From Lactifluus volemus (taxonomy: Eukaryota; Basidiomycota; Agaricomycetes; Russulales; Russulaceae), in NCBI GenBank assembly GCA_022376515.1, contig WTXI01000145.1, forward strand, positions 30,668 through 94,667: 64,000 nucleotides of DNA, given 5' to 3'. The position numbers and the translations under genes are program-made. Shown in pieces: positions 1 to 10,747 of the stretch. How positions within the stretch are numbered: the first letter of the stretch is position 1; each line of letters begins with the position of its first letter. The notes beneath the pieces are model-generated. The model was not told the origin of the DNA. It saw nothing but the letters and a program-made list of their open reading frames with translations, and searched no databases.

Positions 1-905
1 ACACATCCCTTCATCCTTCGTCAAAATCAAGGAAGACTTCCCTCGCGGGAATATGCCGTTATTTCAGGCTCCAAGAGAACGACATACAAGATGTCGGACA
101 AGAAAGCAAGGGTTGCCGAGCCGAAACGTCGTGCTGCGCTAATTCTAGGTACGGCCCTATCTTCTGGGCGTTTTTTTTCATCTTATATTTCTAGATCTGC
201 CAGTGAGTGCCACCGACTGAGCCAACGTTGAACCAAAGACTGTGATAGTCCAAGCTCTGACATCATCGCCGAGTCGTGGAAGCTAGTACAAAAGGAATTG
301 AAGGTTTAATGGCAGCTGGTACGGCAGCCATTAAGTGTTGTGAGTCTTTGTGAAGTTACCTTTCCTACCACATTCAAATTTGATAATCTTCCCTCATTGT
401 TTTCATAGGTTCACCCTCGCGTAGAACGTTTGCATACCCGACTACTTGAGGACAAGAAGATGCGCATAAGGGATTGCAGATTCAACTAGCTCTGAAGAGT
501 CTCACCGAAGTGGATTGTTGCCTTGTCCACTCCCCTTTGCCATCCGTTACTCGGACAGAGCGCTTTCAACAAATATTTTCTTGTCATCGGATCCAGTCTT
601 CAGATGCTTGGGTTTGTAACTGAACTGTTTTCGAGTTATGATCTACAGAGCGATGAAGCCCACCAACAAGTAGATTTATTATTATTAAATTGCTTGTCAT
701 CCTGATTCGCCGAGTTTGACGGACTTACAGGACCTGGTGGGCGAAGTCAACCTCCCCGAGTTCCTCAGGCACGAAAGTGGGAGAGTAGGACGATGCTCAC
801 AATAAAAGAGGCAGGTAATATCACATTGGCAGTGGAACGTATAACAAAGTGAATAAAAACTGTAAGCTCAGCCCTTGTATGAGCACATGGCGGTATAGCG
901 AACAA
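1..905 (+). repeat. Module M, copy 1 (left-truncated)
   Basis: This is the first of four copies of a degenerate module (others near 8690, 24760 and 30830). It holds a short frame starting with ATG at about 91 and sites that look like real introns: GTACGG to TTTCTAG at about 148-193, and GTGAGT to TTTTCATAG at about 341-409. It therefore looks like the remains of a multi-exon gene rather than structureless repeat. The frames differ between copies and no family is recognised. The left edge of the window cuts the module, so the array continues to the left. The A/T-rich end runs up to the Helitron insertion point. Confidence 0.6.
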
Positions 906-943
906 CTGCGACGTCTTGAATCTATTATATTAAAAGAGGGCTG

Positions 944-1020
944 TTGCCGGGCTGTGATTGGTCGACAGCAGGCGGCAGGCTGAAGACGTTTCAGTCAGCT
1001 GATTGAGGCAGGCGGCACCA
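944..1020 (+). repeat. Direct repeat inside Helitron, copy 1
   Basis: About 77 bp containing the core ggctgtgattggtcgacagc and the tail attgaggcaggcggcacca. It recurs with a few mismatches at 1571-1647, suggesting an internal duplication of the element's left end. Confidence 0.85.
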
Positions 1021-1570
1021 GTCCATAGTCCATACTATCATTGGTGTGTAATGACTAGGATGTTGTAGGTCACCACTGACATCCACGACGATGCAGAACG
1101 CCAGAACTCAATCCTTGACGAGACAGTTCGTTCATTTTCTCTGTTTTAGTTTTCGATAACTTACAATATCTGGTACAACCCAGACAAACACTTTCAGCTC
1201 CGTCACGTCCGAGCACTCTTCCTCTGCTGAGCTCTCACCCCCTCTTTCCTCTTCGTATGTTCCGTCTCAAAAACACAGGTGGGGATGTGCAATTGGGGAT
1301 GGCATCTCACGCGCGACCAGGACAACTTTCGTTGCTCTCTGTGTGCTTTCTCTCTCCCCCTGTCTACGTGTGCTGTCTCAAAAGGGCAGTTGGGGAAGCG
1401 CTTTCTTGCGGATGACGACACTGATGGCAGACTTTGGTCACCTCAACTGCCTCATTTGGTTGCTCCTCACTTGGCCCCTTCCTCCTGTGCGTTGGATTTC
1501 CTCTCTGCTGTATGTCTCCACTCAACTTCTTCAGTTGACACAGTGTCTTGCATGCGATGACTCCAGATTG

Positions 1571-1647
1571 TCGCCGGGCTGTGATTGGTCGACAGCAGGC
1601 AGAAGGCTGAAGACAGTTCAGTCAGCTAATTGAGGCAGGCGGCACCA
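1571..1647 (+). repeat. Direct repeat inside Helitron, copy 2
   Basis: Imperfect second copy of 944-1020. The sequence between the copies has no recognisable gene. Confidence 0.85.
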
Positions 1648-2369
1648 CTGGCAGTCAACCGTCACTGAATGCCCCTTACGCGACTCTGATTGGTTGGCGG
1701 TCGACCGACGACCGTGAGCAGGCACCATAAGCGCTCGACCGAAGACAGCTTTTTGCCAATGCGGGCCGCAGCCGCTGTCAGGCTGCTCTCATTGGTCAGC
1801 GTGGGGTCGTGCACCTGACCGGTCACGATCCGCAGACTCTGGCCAGGGCTGGGGTCCGATAATTGCCCCTGTCATTCGCAGCGTGCTCAACCCAGACCGT
1901 CGTGCATCTCCAGGCAGGTGGGTGCATACCCACGATCACATAGCCATACGGACGATGTGTGCAAGCTGTTCTTGCACGGTGCACACCACTCACGCTTCAC
2001 CTTTCACCTCACCGGTGTGGTAATACTACGTCGACTAAACCACCGACAACCGCACCACCCTCTGCCAACAGTACCACCTCATCCCCTTCTGTGCCAACTT
2101 TGGATAAGGGTGCTCGGTCGAGCCCTGCAGGAAGCGTTAGTAGTAGCGACCTGAGTATGAGTGTATTGACAGCACGCTTGGAGAATGAGAGGCTGTGACC
2201 GCCCGTGCACATTCAAGCATCTCCTCCAAGCAATGTCGATGCGACCATTTCAAAAGATTTCGTCATCGAACGACATGTTCCACCCCTCTCAAGTGGTGGT
2301 GTCAGTGAGCTTGCACAGACCGCGAGGTTCTGGGCTGTAGCCCGACGCTGGGCAGACCCAAAAAAAGGC

Positions 2370-2386
2370 CCCGTGCGAAGCACGGG
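2370..2386 (+). other. Helitron 3' terminal hairpin
   Basis: CCCGTGC-GAA-GCACGGG forms a perfect 7-bp stem with a 3-nt loop. Six bases later comes CTAG (2393-2396). This is the transposition terminator signature of Helitrons. Confidence 0.9.
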
Positions 2387-2396
2387 TCCACGCTAG

Positions 2397-3192
2397 TTAG
2401 GTATAAACCATCAGGTTTGCATCATGACCCTCACACATGATTCGACACATTCGGTCTAGCGGTGTTCATCTACACATGTGCAACAATAATCGCATGAACC
2501 TGAGATTAACCTCTTCGAGCCTACTAACGGGGTGCCCTCTCTGATCACCCCCCCCTTTCTGATCAGTCCAATTTTCTCGCCCAACTCTTGCTCAATCACC
2601 ACATAATTTAGCCCACAGTATCTAGTACCATGTATGACCATATTCCATGTTTTTTTGGTAGAAATCGTAGTGTGTAAAATGAAATGAAAAACAGTGTGTT
2701 TGTCACGCCTGCCTGTTGGAGTTTACAATCTGACAGAACACTGAGAGCAGTTGATCGGAGTCTAAAATATGGCGTGTGGCGTAACGTGACTCGTTAGTGT
2801 CAACGATTAACCGATTTAGCAAGTCAGCTTCCCCGCCAACATCACCCATGACGCTATCTTGCCGCTTTGCGCCACAACTTCCCACCGTAAGCTTTTGGTT
2901 TAAACATCATTTAATTCATACAGTTTAACATGAAATCTGTACTCTAACGCAAATGCGCATCGCGCGGGCCAACAAGTAGTCCGTGCGTCGTTCGTGCCAG
3001 GAATCGGATCTTTCGCTACCGTCCTGTCAGCGGCCTGTCAATTGTGTATCCCCGAGTTGATCATGAGGCTCTCGCTCTCTCCACCAGGCACTATTGAGTC
3101 TCGAACGTGTTCCGAATCGTTTCCGGGTGAATGCGCCAGTGTCTCAAACATTACAGTAATCATTCTGCGTACCGTTTGAAATTGCCTGGAGC
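2397..3192 (+). repeat. Upstream (promoter) module of peptide gene A
   Basis: Copy of the block that precedes every peptide gene (also 9656, 22417, 25716 and 31796). It starts with ttaggtataaacc, includes the line ccatattccatgttttttt, and ends at the TATA box. No protein is supported in it. Confidence 0.75.
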
Positions 3193-3198
3193 TATAAG
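3193..3198 (+). promoter_or_regulatory. TATA box of peptide gene A
   Basis: TATAAG within ggagctataagaagagg, 84 nt before the ATG at 3277. The distance is the same in all five paralogues. Confidence 0.75.
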
Positions 3199-3276
3199 AA
3201 GAGGACGACGGACGAAGAGGAGGGGCAGCATTACTCGCCATCGATTCGATTTGCTCTTGAAACAAACACAACCACC

Positions 3277-3563
3277 ATGCGATTCTCCGCCCTCACTCTC
3301 CTCATTGTGCTTCCTGCTGCAGCCTATGCAGCTGTATGTCCCCCACAGTTTTCGATTCAATCCCGATGCGGTGATTTCGGCGATTTCTGCTACAATGAAC
3401 GTCCGTGCTGTCCGGGTTGGGAGTGCGAGCAGTATGTATGTGCCATTGCGTACTATCATGATTCCCTCAGTCTTATGATGAACACTGAAATTGAACACAG
3501 AAATGTGTTGTTGGAAATTGGATCAGCAAGGCGTGTGCAGGAACTTTCAAGAACTGGCTGTGA
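3277..3563 (+). CDS. Secreted cysteine-rich peptide A (divergent member)
   Basis: Predicted small secreted peptide of unknown function. Exon 1 (3277-3435) encodes an 18-residue hydrophobic signal peptide ending in AYA, then cysteines spaced C-x9-C-x6-C-x5-CC-x4-C. The last five, plus the first cysteine of exon 2, fit an inhibitor-cystine-knot (knottin) pattern. The intron 3436-3500 has donor GTATGT and acceptor ACACAG at the position shared by all paralogues. Exon 2 begins with a variable codon and then Cys. Copy A lacks the TGA that ends the other members two codons later, because of a short indel, and runs on to TGA at 3561-3563, adding about 17 residues with one more Cys. The C6-C7 loop is also shorter (4 residues). 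It is either a divergent functional member or a decaying one. Function is not known; secretion and disulfide bonding are inferred. Confidence 0.7.
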
Positions 3564-4010
3564 TGGAGTTACGTGGTGCTCTTGTCGAGTGGAATGGCAG
3601 GCGTCCCTCTATTGCGACGCGCATGAGAGTGGGTTAGAGGGAGTTGGACCATCGCTCTTCTGTATGGAAATAAAATTTGTTGAATACAGTTTGAAGAAAA
3701 TCAAACTGCTACCTCTTGTAGTGTGGAGAAGTGTTCAATTTGTCGAGCATGGTTTCGTAACAAATCTCTAGTAAGGGGGAAAGAATCGATGCCAGCCTCG
3801 TTTACTGGCGCACAGACATGCACTACAGAAGCGTACGTAGCACATGAGCCGACATTGGTCTCGGTATTGCAGAGGAGAGCTTGACTGGGAATTATGAGAC
3901 ACAACGCGAGTACTACCCCTTGCCATCGAGAGACTCGTGCCAGTGAGTAGAATTAGCACTCAGCCAAGTTTGAACATGCGCAGCCGTCAGACTCGAGTGA
4001 GACAGTCATG
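3564..4010 (+). repeat. 3' module of peptide gene A
   Basis: Shared with the sequence after every paralogue. It contains the likely polyadenylation signal AATAAA near 3669 and the block gtttcgtaacaaatctctag. An open frame crosses it but is explained by unspliced reading. Confidence 0.65.
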
Positions 4011-4059
4011 AATCCCATTTCAAATTTGTCCCCTGTCACATGACAAATTGAATGGGATT
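4011..4059. repeat. Foldback (imperfect inverted repeat)
   Basis: AATCCCATTTCAAATTTGT and ACAAATTGAATGGGATT flank a loop of about 13 nt. The same foldback is at 33361-33410, at the join of the 3' module and module X. Confidence 0.7.
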
Positions 4060-5300
4060 GACAAACATGTGGTCTGACGATGCACCCCTTCAACACAGTA
4101 TTTCATGATACGATATGTGCGCAGGTGGTGTCATCATAACAGACCGGCAGTATCCACACGTATCCACACTTCCATCTGCAACATAAAAGCTCGACTTACT
4201 CCCGATCACCTTCCTTCCGCTTTCTTTCCTAGATGTGTATACTTTCTATCCACCAAGTTATTTTTCTAACACACCCAGCAGGCTCGCCCTCTCGGAAACG
4301 ACTACCATTTTAATGACTAGATGGTCGACTCACAGCGAAGTCAGACAATTATGTCGCAACCTCCCTTGCAATACACATTGAGGGAAATTGCATCAACGGG
4401 GCCCCACATGTACAGGACACCTTGGGACATCACGAAAAAAAGAAAAAAGAAGACTGGCCAGCCAATCAGGCGACTGTCAGACAGAAAAAAAGAACCAATG
4501 GAGGCATGGGTGCAGTTACATGACCACAACCAAGCTACTCACGTCGCATTTCCGCATCAGTGGAACAGAGAACTTTGGTGTCACATGTGCAACACCAGCC
4601 AAAGGCGGCAGCAGGAAGGGCAATACAGGGACAACCAGAAAACGAAGGAGTGTCATAGAGTCGACCGAGCGTAGGGGAGTTTGAAAGGAGAGCCAGAAAA
4701 TGGAAAGGAAGCACGTGAAACGGTGGAAGGACAGCCACCACGTGAAAGGAGAAACGAACGCGGACAACCACACGAACAGGGTTTGCTGGTCTTCACATTA
4801 TTCGTAATGTCCCTTATGCTGTTTTCATCGGGGTCAGTCAAAGCTGCGCCGGTTGAACAACTCGCCCCCCTTATAATTGCTGGCACGCAGTCGTGCAAGG
4901 TTGTCCAGGGTGCTGTCCCCTATGTCGGTGGTTTCCCGCGCAGGTAGTCTGACTGCAATCTGTCTGTGAGAGAGTCAACATCCGACCAATAATGCGTCAC
5001 CGTGGTGCACATTCCGCGTCGAAGGGCTTCGTTGATAAAAACTCGAAGGTATGGCGAAGATCGTCCAAGTTCCAATTTTCATTTACTAGTAGCTTCATTG
5101 ATTTTCCGTGGGTTTCTCAAGTGTAAAAACCCCTGTCAACTGAAATGCTGGGGTCCTGATGCGCCCCCTGTTTGTGCGCGCCGCATCATGATGGACATTG
5201 TCCTCAAAGGTAGCTGCGCGGGCTCTGGCATGGAGAACGGCGCCCAAGATCACAAGTAGGTGGATACAAATAAAAACATTTATCGTATTATGTACATACA
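4060..5300. repeat. Module X, copy 1
   Basis: Dispersed sequence related to 11060-12109, 33411-34720 and 52920-53500. It contains a 117-codon frame (4321-4674) ending in a Cys/His-containing stretch. A similar stretch is open at 33770-34018, but poly-A length changes shift the frame between copies, so coding is doubtful. The end (about 5090-5300) also matches the sequence before the other protease copy (about 35610-35830). Confidence 0.6.
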
Positions 5301-5400
5301 ATACAAACCCCATTTCGTAACACCATGACGACGCTGTCGTTGGTCATATGCATTAAATGACAGTGAAATCAAAAGTATGTAGGAGCGTGCAGAGAAAAGG

Positions 5401-7137
5401 CTAATTAATGTGTGTGAATGTGTATCCCTTCCAAATTGAGAGAGCAAGCGAAAAAGCCTTTTTCATTAAAGTTAAAACAGAGGCGATCATAACGCAGAGC
5501 AATAGCGTGAGAGGCGGGATCGCGCGATGCAATGCGCCACTCGAATGTGGGCTTCCTGAGCCCGTGACGCTCGCGCTCACAGAACCGATCGTGGGAGTCC
5601 GCATGCCGCCTGCGTCAACCAAGCTCTGCGCGTTTGACGCAAGTGCGGCAAAGCCGACGGAAGCCGGATTGGCACGGAACACGCTGTACACGTTCTTAAA
5701 CGTATCTCCGACGATCCACGCAGGCGAGTTGTTGTTCGAAATATACTCGAAAATCGCGCCAAGACATTGCCCGTTCGAGAGCTCGGTCAATTTAAAGTCG
5801 GCCGGAGAGATTGCCGCCGAAAGAGAGGGCGACGTTAACGGTCGTAGAACACGCTGCGGAAAGTTTGTCAGCACACAAAATGGCAAAGAATACTGCCAGT
5901 GGGATAGGGTGGGAATGTAACGACGTACGATAGGTGTAAGATCCTTGATAATTGCCAGTGGCAGGGGAAGAATTGGGAATCTGCGCATATAGGGCACTGA
6001 CTTGCGCTGCAGGTCCACCAATAAGCGTTGTTCCCGTATCGATCGCAGCGTACGAGGATGAGCCGGAGGGCAGTGTTATAGATCCAGAATTCACGGTTAG
6101 GCTCGTGATTGGAAGGGTCCAGTATGAAACCGCATCTGAGGGAACAGATTGAAAATCTATTTGGCCCGTATAGAGACGAGTTGGTCGTTCCTGTCATGAG
6201 ACATACAATAGACTTCGGGAGACGGCGGAGCGACGCTGAGGCCAACCCAACATGAAAACTCCTCCAGGCTCATTTGGTTGGGGGCTCGATGCGTTCTGGA
6301 ACCGCGTGAGATGGAAGGCCATGACTGGCTCATCAAACACGTTGCCCTGGTACAAAGATTTCCAGAAGGGGGTGGCACCCGAAGATGCCAGCTGTTGCCA
6401 GCCAAGGCCCATGAGTCCTGATACGGGCGCACTTAACTGACCACTGGAGATATCGTTGCATACATCTGTGGGGATTGTTACTTGACAATAAGTGAGATGA
6501 GCTACTTAAAGGACGTACCAAAGACCTGATTTTGAACCTGAAAGCCGGCCATTTGGACCACGAAGCGTTCTTCGGGCTACAACCTGTCCGCACCTTTTCC
6601 CTTTCCGCTTGTGAGCACATAACCCACTGACACTGAGCCAGAATTGTCAATCAAAACATCGACTCGAGGTAGCTCCATATCTACGGAGCCCGAGTATTCG
6701 CTGACAGGCTGTGTGCCCAGTTATTTTTGGTTCAATAGCCATCGGAACCCCTCCTGTCGTGTTCGATGTCATCCTTGACACAGGCTCCGCAGACCTCTGG
6801 CTTGCCGCCTCGACATGCACTCAGGGTTGCAATAATATTCAGACTTACGGGTCCTCATCCTCCTCCACGTTTAGATCACGTACGGCAGCGGTAAGGCCAG
6901 CGGAACACTTGCAACAGATGTCGTGATGACGATTGTATTTCCCCTCCAGAAATTCTTTCTGCCGCTTGGCCCAAAATTCCCATTCAGTGTCATTGCGAGG
7001 CCCTGCCACCCGACGAAGGATGGGGACATGCAGACTACGGGAAGGCGGTTGATCACGAGACTTGGGCACAGCCAGCGGATGACCGACGGTGAGTAGCAAG
7101 CTCAAGGCGATGGAAGGTTGGAGGCATCGAGACGCAT
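5401..7137 (-). pseudogene. Pepsin-type aspartic protease, broken copy
   Basis: Close paralogue of the gene at 36024-37738. It still shows the second catalytic motif (AAIDTGTTLIGG), the C-terminal domain and the Ser-rich hydrophobic tail on the minus strand. Several lesions make it unlikely to work. A segment of about 368 bp (6558-6925) carrying the first catalytic motif (DTGSADLW) lies on the opposite strand. One base is lost near the start (ttggaggc versus ttggaaggc), and the inverted piece has an extra T. A short deletion shifts frame after SFGG. The normal stop is lost, so the last exon reads through to 5401. A deletion upstream (about 7210) removes the TATA box present in the intact copy. 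Confidence 0.85.
6558..6925 (+). other. Internal inversion in the protease pseudogene
   Basis: In the paralogue the order on + is ccatttgga-cgacatctg ... gcttcgtg-atctgatgg. Here the inner block is reversed: ccatttgga-ccacgaagc ... gatgtcgtg-atgacg. Short CACGA/TCGTG matches lie at the two ends. The block holds two small exons and the exon with the first catalytic Asp. Confidence 0.85.
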
Positions 7138-7409
7138 GGCTTCCAGGGAGAAGATTAACTGAGGTTTCGGGAAGCTAAGGGTAGGGGGGGGGGTTGGGAT
7201 CAAAATAGGAGGGCTGTTCGGAGAAAATAAGAAAAGACGGAAGAAGCAGGGCCGGCCTGCGCAGCAGATGAGAGATCAATGACGAGGCGTATCGCCCGCG
7301 TCGTCGCCATGACAAAGGTTCCGTTCCCACTTCACACTTCTCAACCTTCTTATCGAGTTAGCCCGAGATGGGGGAGGGGGTCTACCGGGCCAAGTCGCTG
7401 CCTGTTGAG
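7138..7409. other. Protease 5' flank, no gene
   Basis: Matches 37739-37920 (the upstream region of the intact protease) with deletions, then about 60 bp of sequence without a match in the window. No gene is seen. Confidence 0.5.
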
Positions 7410-8418
7410 AAAGAATGCTTACCTAATTATTCTAGATCTCCTCCCCAGCCTCCTAGCCCGCCTGGGGCCCTCCCTCCACCTGGCGGGTCCCGTCCCCAAC
7501 TGTCGATGAGCGATGATAGATTAGAGCGTGCAGCCCCGAGTATCGAGCCAAGTGTTGCTGAGACTGCGAGTGAAGGCGACTGGCTTGGCCGCAATTGAGG
7601 AGGACGAGGGTGATGTGGAAGACAATGGGGGCGAACATCAATTGCCTGGCAATAACCCAATCAGAAAAGATGGGAGTGGTTACATTAGTGAGTATGGCGG
7701 GACTGAATTTTCCCTTTCCGACTGTTGGGGTTTGTGTAGGCGTTGGCAGCGGCATACTGGGATAGCCCAAATGCGCCGAGCCCCGTGAGCACAAGGATCT
7801 CAGCGGCGTCTGTGTGTGACCGTATCACTCACTGACTTCAGTTATGTTGTAAAGGCAGTCTCAAGGATAGTGTCGCTACCCAGGTCGATGACAGCGAGGG
7901 TGTCCGTGATGTGGCGGATGAGACCCAGCCTCATGGATGGACAGGCACTGGATAATGTTCACGAGGCATCCCCTGCAACTTCATTTGCCACTACACAAGC
8001 AGCGGATGTTCCCGAGGCTCAGGACCCGGCGGCGTCGCTAGGCGAGCTAGGTGGTGGCAACAATGGTATTAGAGGATGTGGGCCAGGGGGTGGTGGCGGC
8101 ATGAGCCTGCGGGAGGAAGCAAGCTAGGTGGCGCCATATGGTGGCGGCAGGAAGAGGCGGTGAGCGGCGGGCTGGGTGCAACAACAACAAAACATGTGGG
8201 CTAGGTGGCAGGGAGTGGACTAGGTGGCGGCAACAACAGGAGGAAGGGGTGGCTGTGCGGTGGCAAGCAGCAGCAGGAAGGGGCGGGCTAGAAGGCTGGG
8301 TGAGTGCACGGGGGACACGGCGGGACATGAAAGCCTAGTTTGGAAGGCGCAGTGGCGGACAATGCGTATCCATTTGGGAGAGGTAGGGGGCTGTAGAACA
8401 GTTAGGTAAGCATTCTTT
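7410..8418. mobile_element. Inverted-repeat element, probable small DNA transposon
   Basis: A perfect 17-bp inverted repeat, AAAGAATGCTTACCTAA (7410-7426) and its complement (8402-8418), bounds 1009 bp. Homology continues weakly inward (TTCTA). The right side abuts methyltransferase-derived sequence (ctgggatatgatgg) directly, consistent with an insertion, but the left flank is protease-derived, so the two flanks are not one former site. The right part repeats short blocks with ctaggtggcggcaacaac. Minus-strand frames near 7430-7800 look partly coding but no family is recognised. No transposase is seen. Confidence 0.55.
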
Positions 8419-8605
8419 ACTGGGATATGATGGCGCGCGAGACGGGCGTTGTGCTCGACTGCGTTGGGAAGCAATCTGGTGCGGGAGGGCTTCCCGTCGA
8501 GATATGGCTCGGGAGGGAGGCACTTACCCACCTCTTTACTGGGCACCCAAAATCGCAGACTGCGCCGTCGGACAAACTGCCTCCACACATCTTCTCTCTG
8601 TCATG
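8419..8605 (+). pseudogene. Methyltransferase 3' fragment (copy 1)
   Basis: Encodes only the end of the methyltransferase-like protein seen more fully at 23600-24654 (E/K-TGVVL-CVGKQ-GAGG-PVEIWLG). The rest is missing; the 7410-8418 element abuts the break. It cannot be active. Confidence 0.75.
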
Positions 8606-8689
8606 TGACCCAATCATCAGGTACTTTTACAGTTTTACTCGTAAACTGGGCAGTGTGTGCAGTTTGCAAAAGGTCGGGGCACTGATCAT

Positions 8690-9655
8690 GTGACCTTGTT
8701 GATCAACAACGCTCACACCCTTGGAACGTTTTTTACGATGTTTTCTTTCACAACACATCCCTTCATCCTTCGTCAAAATCAAAGGAAGACCTCCCTCGCG
8801 GGAATATGTCGTTATTTCAGGCTCCAAGAGAATGACATACAGGATGTCGGACAGGAAAGCAAGGGTTGCCGAGGCGTCGAAATGTCATGCTGCGCTAATT
8901 CTAGGTACGGCCCTATCTTCTGGGCTTTTTTTTCATCTTATGTTTCTAGATCTGAGCGCCACCGACAGAGCCAACGTTGAACCAAAGACTGTGATAGTCC
9001 AAGCTCTCACATCATCGCCAAGTCGTGGAAGCTAGTACGAAAGGAATTGAAGGTTTAATGGTGGCTGGTACGGCCATAAGTGTTGTGAGTGTTTGTGAAG
9101 TTACCTTTCCTACCTCATTCAAATTTAATGATCTTCCCTCATTGTTTTCATCGGTTCACCCTCGCGTAGAACGTTTGCATACCTGGCTACTTGAGGACAA
9201 GAAGATGCGCATAAGGGATTGCAGAATCAACTAGCTTTGAAGAATCTCGCTGGGATTACCCTTTCCAACCGTTACTCGGACAGAGCGCTTTCAACACATC
9301 TTTTCTTGTCATCGGATCCAGTCTTCAGATGCTCGGGTTTGTAACTGAACTGTTTTCGAGTTATGATCTACAGAGCGATGAAGCCCACCAACAAGTAAAT
9401 TTATTATTATTAAATTGCTTGTCATCCTGACTCACTGAGTTTGACAGACTTACAGGACCGGTGGGCGAAGTCAACCTTCACGAGTTCCTCGGGCACAAAA
9501 GTGGAAGGGTAGGTAGGACGATGCTCACAATAAAAGAGGCCAGCAATATCACATTGGCAGTAGAACATACCACAAAGAGAATAAAGACTGTAAGCTCAGC
9601 CCTTGCATGAGCACATTGCGGTACTGCAAACAACTGCGACGTCTTGAATCAGGTA
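8690..9655 (+). repeat. Module M, copy 2
   Basis: Same order as 1-905, with the Helitron insertion point empty (cttgaatcagg variant). The candidate short frame starts at ATG 8843 and, if the GTACGG to TTTCTAG intron is removed, continues to a stop near 9034. Confidence 0.6.
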
Positions 9656-10418
9656 CTGTATAAACCGTCAGGTTTGCATGATCCTCACACATGACTTGAC
9701 ACGTTCGGCCTAGCGGTGTTCACCCCCACATGTACAGTACAATAATAACCGCATTAACCTGAGACTAACCGCTTCGAGCCTATGTACCCGTGGATAGTGG
9801 CTCGGCGGCATCATGCTAACATGGCACCCCTCTGTGAACAAGACCCCCTTTGTGAACACCAACTTCCTCACCCAATTCTCACTCAATCACCACATAATTT
9901 AGACAGTATCTAGTACCATGTATGACCATATTCCATGTTTTTTTTTGGTAAGATCTGCAATTGTCACGCCTGCCTATCGGAGTTTACAATCTGACAGAAC
10001 AGCCGATCGGAGTCTAACATATGGCGTATGACGTAACGTGACTGCCACGGTTAGTGTCAAGGCACGACTAACCGATTTAGCAAGTCATCTTGCCGCTTTA
10101 CACCACAACCTCCCACCATGAGCTTTCGGTCTAAACATCTTTTAATTCGTAGTTTCACATGAAATCCGTACTCTAAGCGTAAACGCGCGTCGCGCCGGCC
10201 AGTAAGTAGTCCATGCCTCGATCGTGCCAAGAATAGGATCTTTCGCTACCGTCTTGTCAGCGGCCTGTCAATTGTGTGTCCCCGAGTTGATCATGAGGCT
10301 CTCGCTCTCTCCACCAGGCACTATTGAGTCTCGAAACGTGTTCGGAATCGTTCCCGGGTGAATGCGCCAGTGTCTCAAACTTTAATCATTCTGCGTACCG
10401 TTTGAAATTGCCTGGAGC
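9656..10418 (+). repeat. Upstream module of peptide gene B
   Basis: Paralogous to 2397-3192. It includes the sequence catatggcgtatgacgtaacg at about 10018, which is the empty version of the Copia insertion site found in unit C. Confidence 0.75.
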
Positions 10419-10424
10419 TATAAG
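10419..10424 (+). promoter_or_regulatory. TATA box of peptide gene B
   Basis: TATAAG, 84 nt before the ATG at 10503. Confidence 0.75.
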
Positions 10425-10502
10425 AAGAGGACGACGGACGAAGAGGAGGGGCAGCATTACTCATCACCGATTCGATTTGCTCTTGAAACAAACACAACCA
10501 CC

Positions 10503-10747
10503 ATGCGCTTCTCCGTCCTCACTCTCCTCATTGTGCTTCCTGCTGCAGCCTATGCAGCTGTATGTCCCCAACAGCTTTCGATTCAAGTCGAATGCGCTAG
10601 ACGCGGCGCTTTCTGCGACAGCGATCATCCGTGCTGTGGCCTTTTGGATTGCAGTTGGAATGGCTTTTCTATGGTATGTGCCATTGCGTACTATCATGAT
10701 TCCCTCCGCCTTATGAACTCCGAAAATGAACACAGGAATGCACTTGA
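10503..10747 (+). CDS. Secreted cysteine-rich peptide B
   Basis: Predicted 60-residue precursor. Exon 1 (10503-10673, 57 codons) gives an 18-residue signal peptide and a mature part with C-x9-C-x6-C-x5-CC-x4-C. The intron 10674-10735 (62 nt) runs from GTATGT to ACACAG. Exon 2 (10736-10747) is four codons: Glu, Cys, Thr, stop. Splicing in phase 0 therefore adds the seventh cysteine eight residues after the sixth, completing a knottin-like spacing, and stops at once. Unspliced, the frame would continue to 10856, ending in WQASLY; that reading is rejected because in paralogue C the donor is GTAAGT, which destroys the codon but keeps the splice site. Role unknown; it could be an effector, a defence peptide or a signal. 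Confidence 0.8.

Larger units (their letters stand above)
921..2396 (+). mobile_element. Non-autonomous Helitron
   Basis: The element starts with TC (TCTATTATATTAAAAG) and ends with CTAG, preceded by a perfect 7-bp hairpin six bases upstream. It sits between A and T with no target duplication. The related unit at about 31788-31800 has the uninterrupted host sequence cttgaa-ttaggtataaac, exactly the two flanks joined, so the boundaries are set by an empty site. These are the defining traits of Helitrons. The 1476-bp interior encodes no Rep/helicase and no convincing protein; it contains an imperfect internal duplication (944-1020 and 1571-1647). It would need a helicase supplied in trans. Confidence 0.9.

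Noticed and set aside
4321..4674. 117-codon frame in module X as a gene
   Set aside because: Frame is not kept in the other copies because of poly-A length changes; no recognisable motif.
10464..10733. Minus-strand frames of about 88 codons opposite each peptide gene
   Set aside because: They mirror the conserved signal-peptide and intron sequence; no start context, introns or composition of their own.
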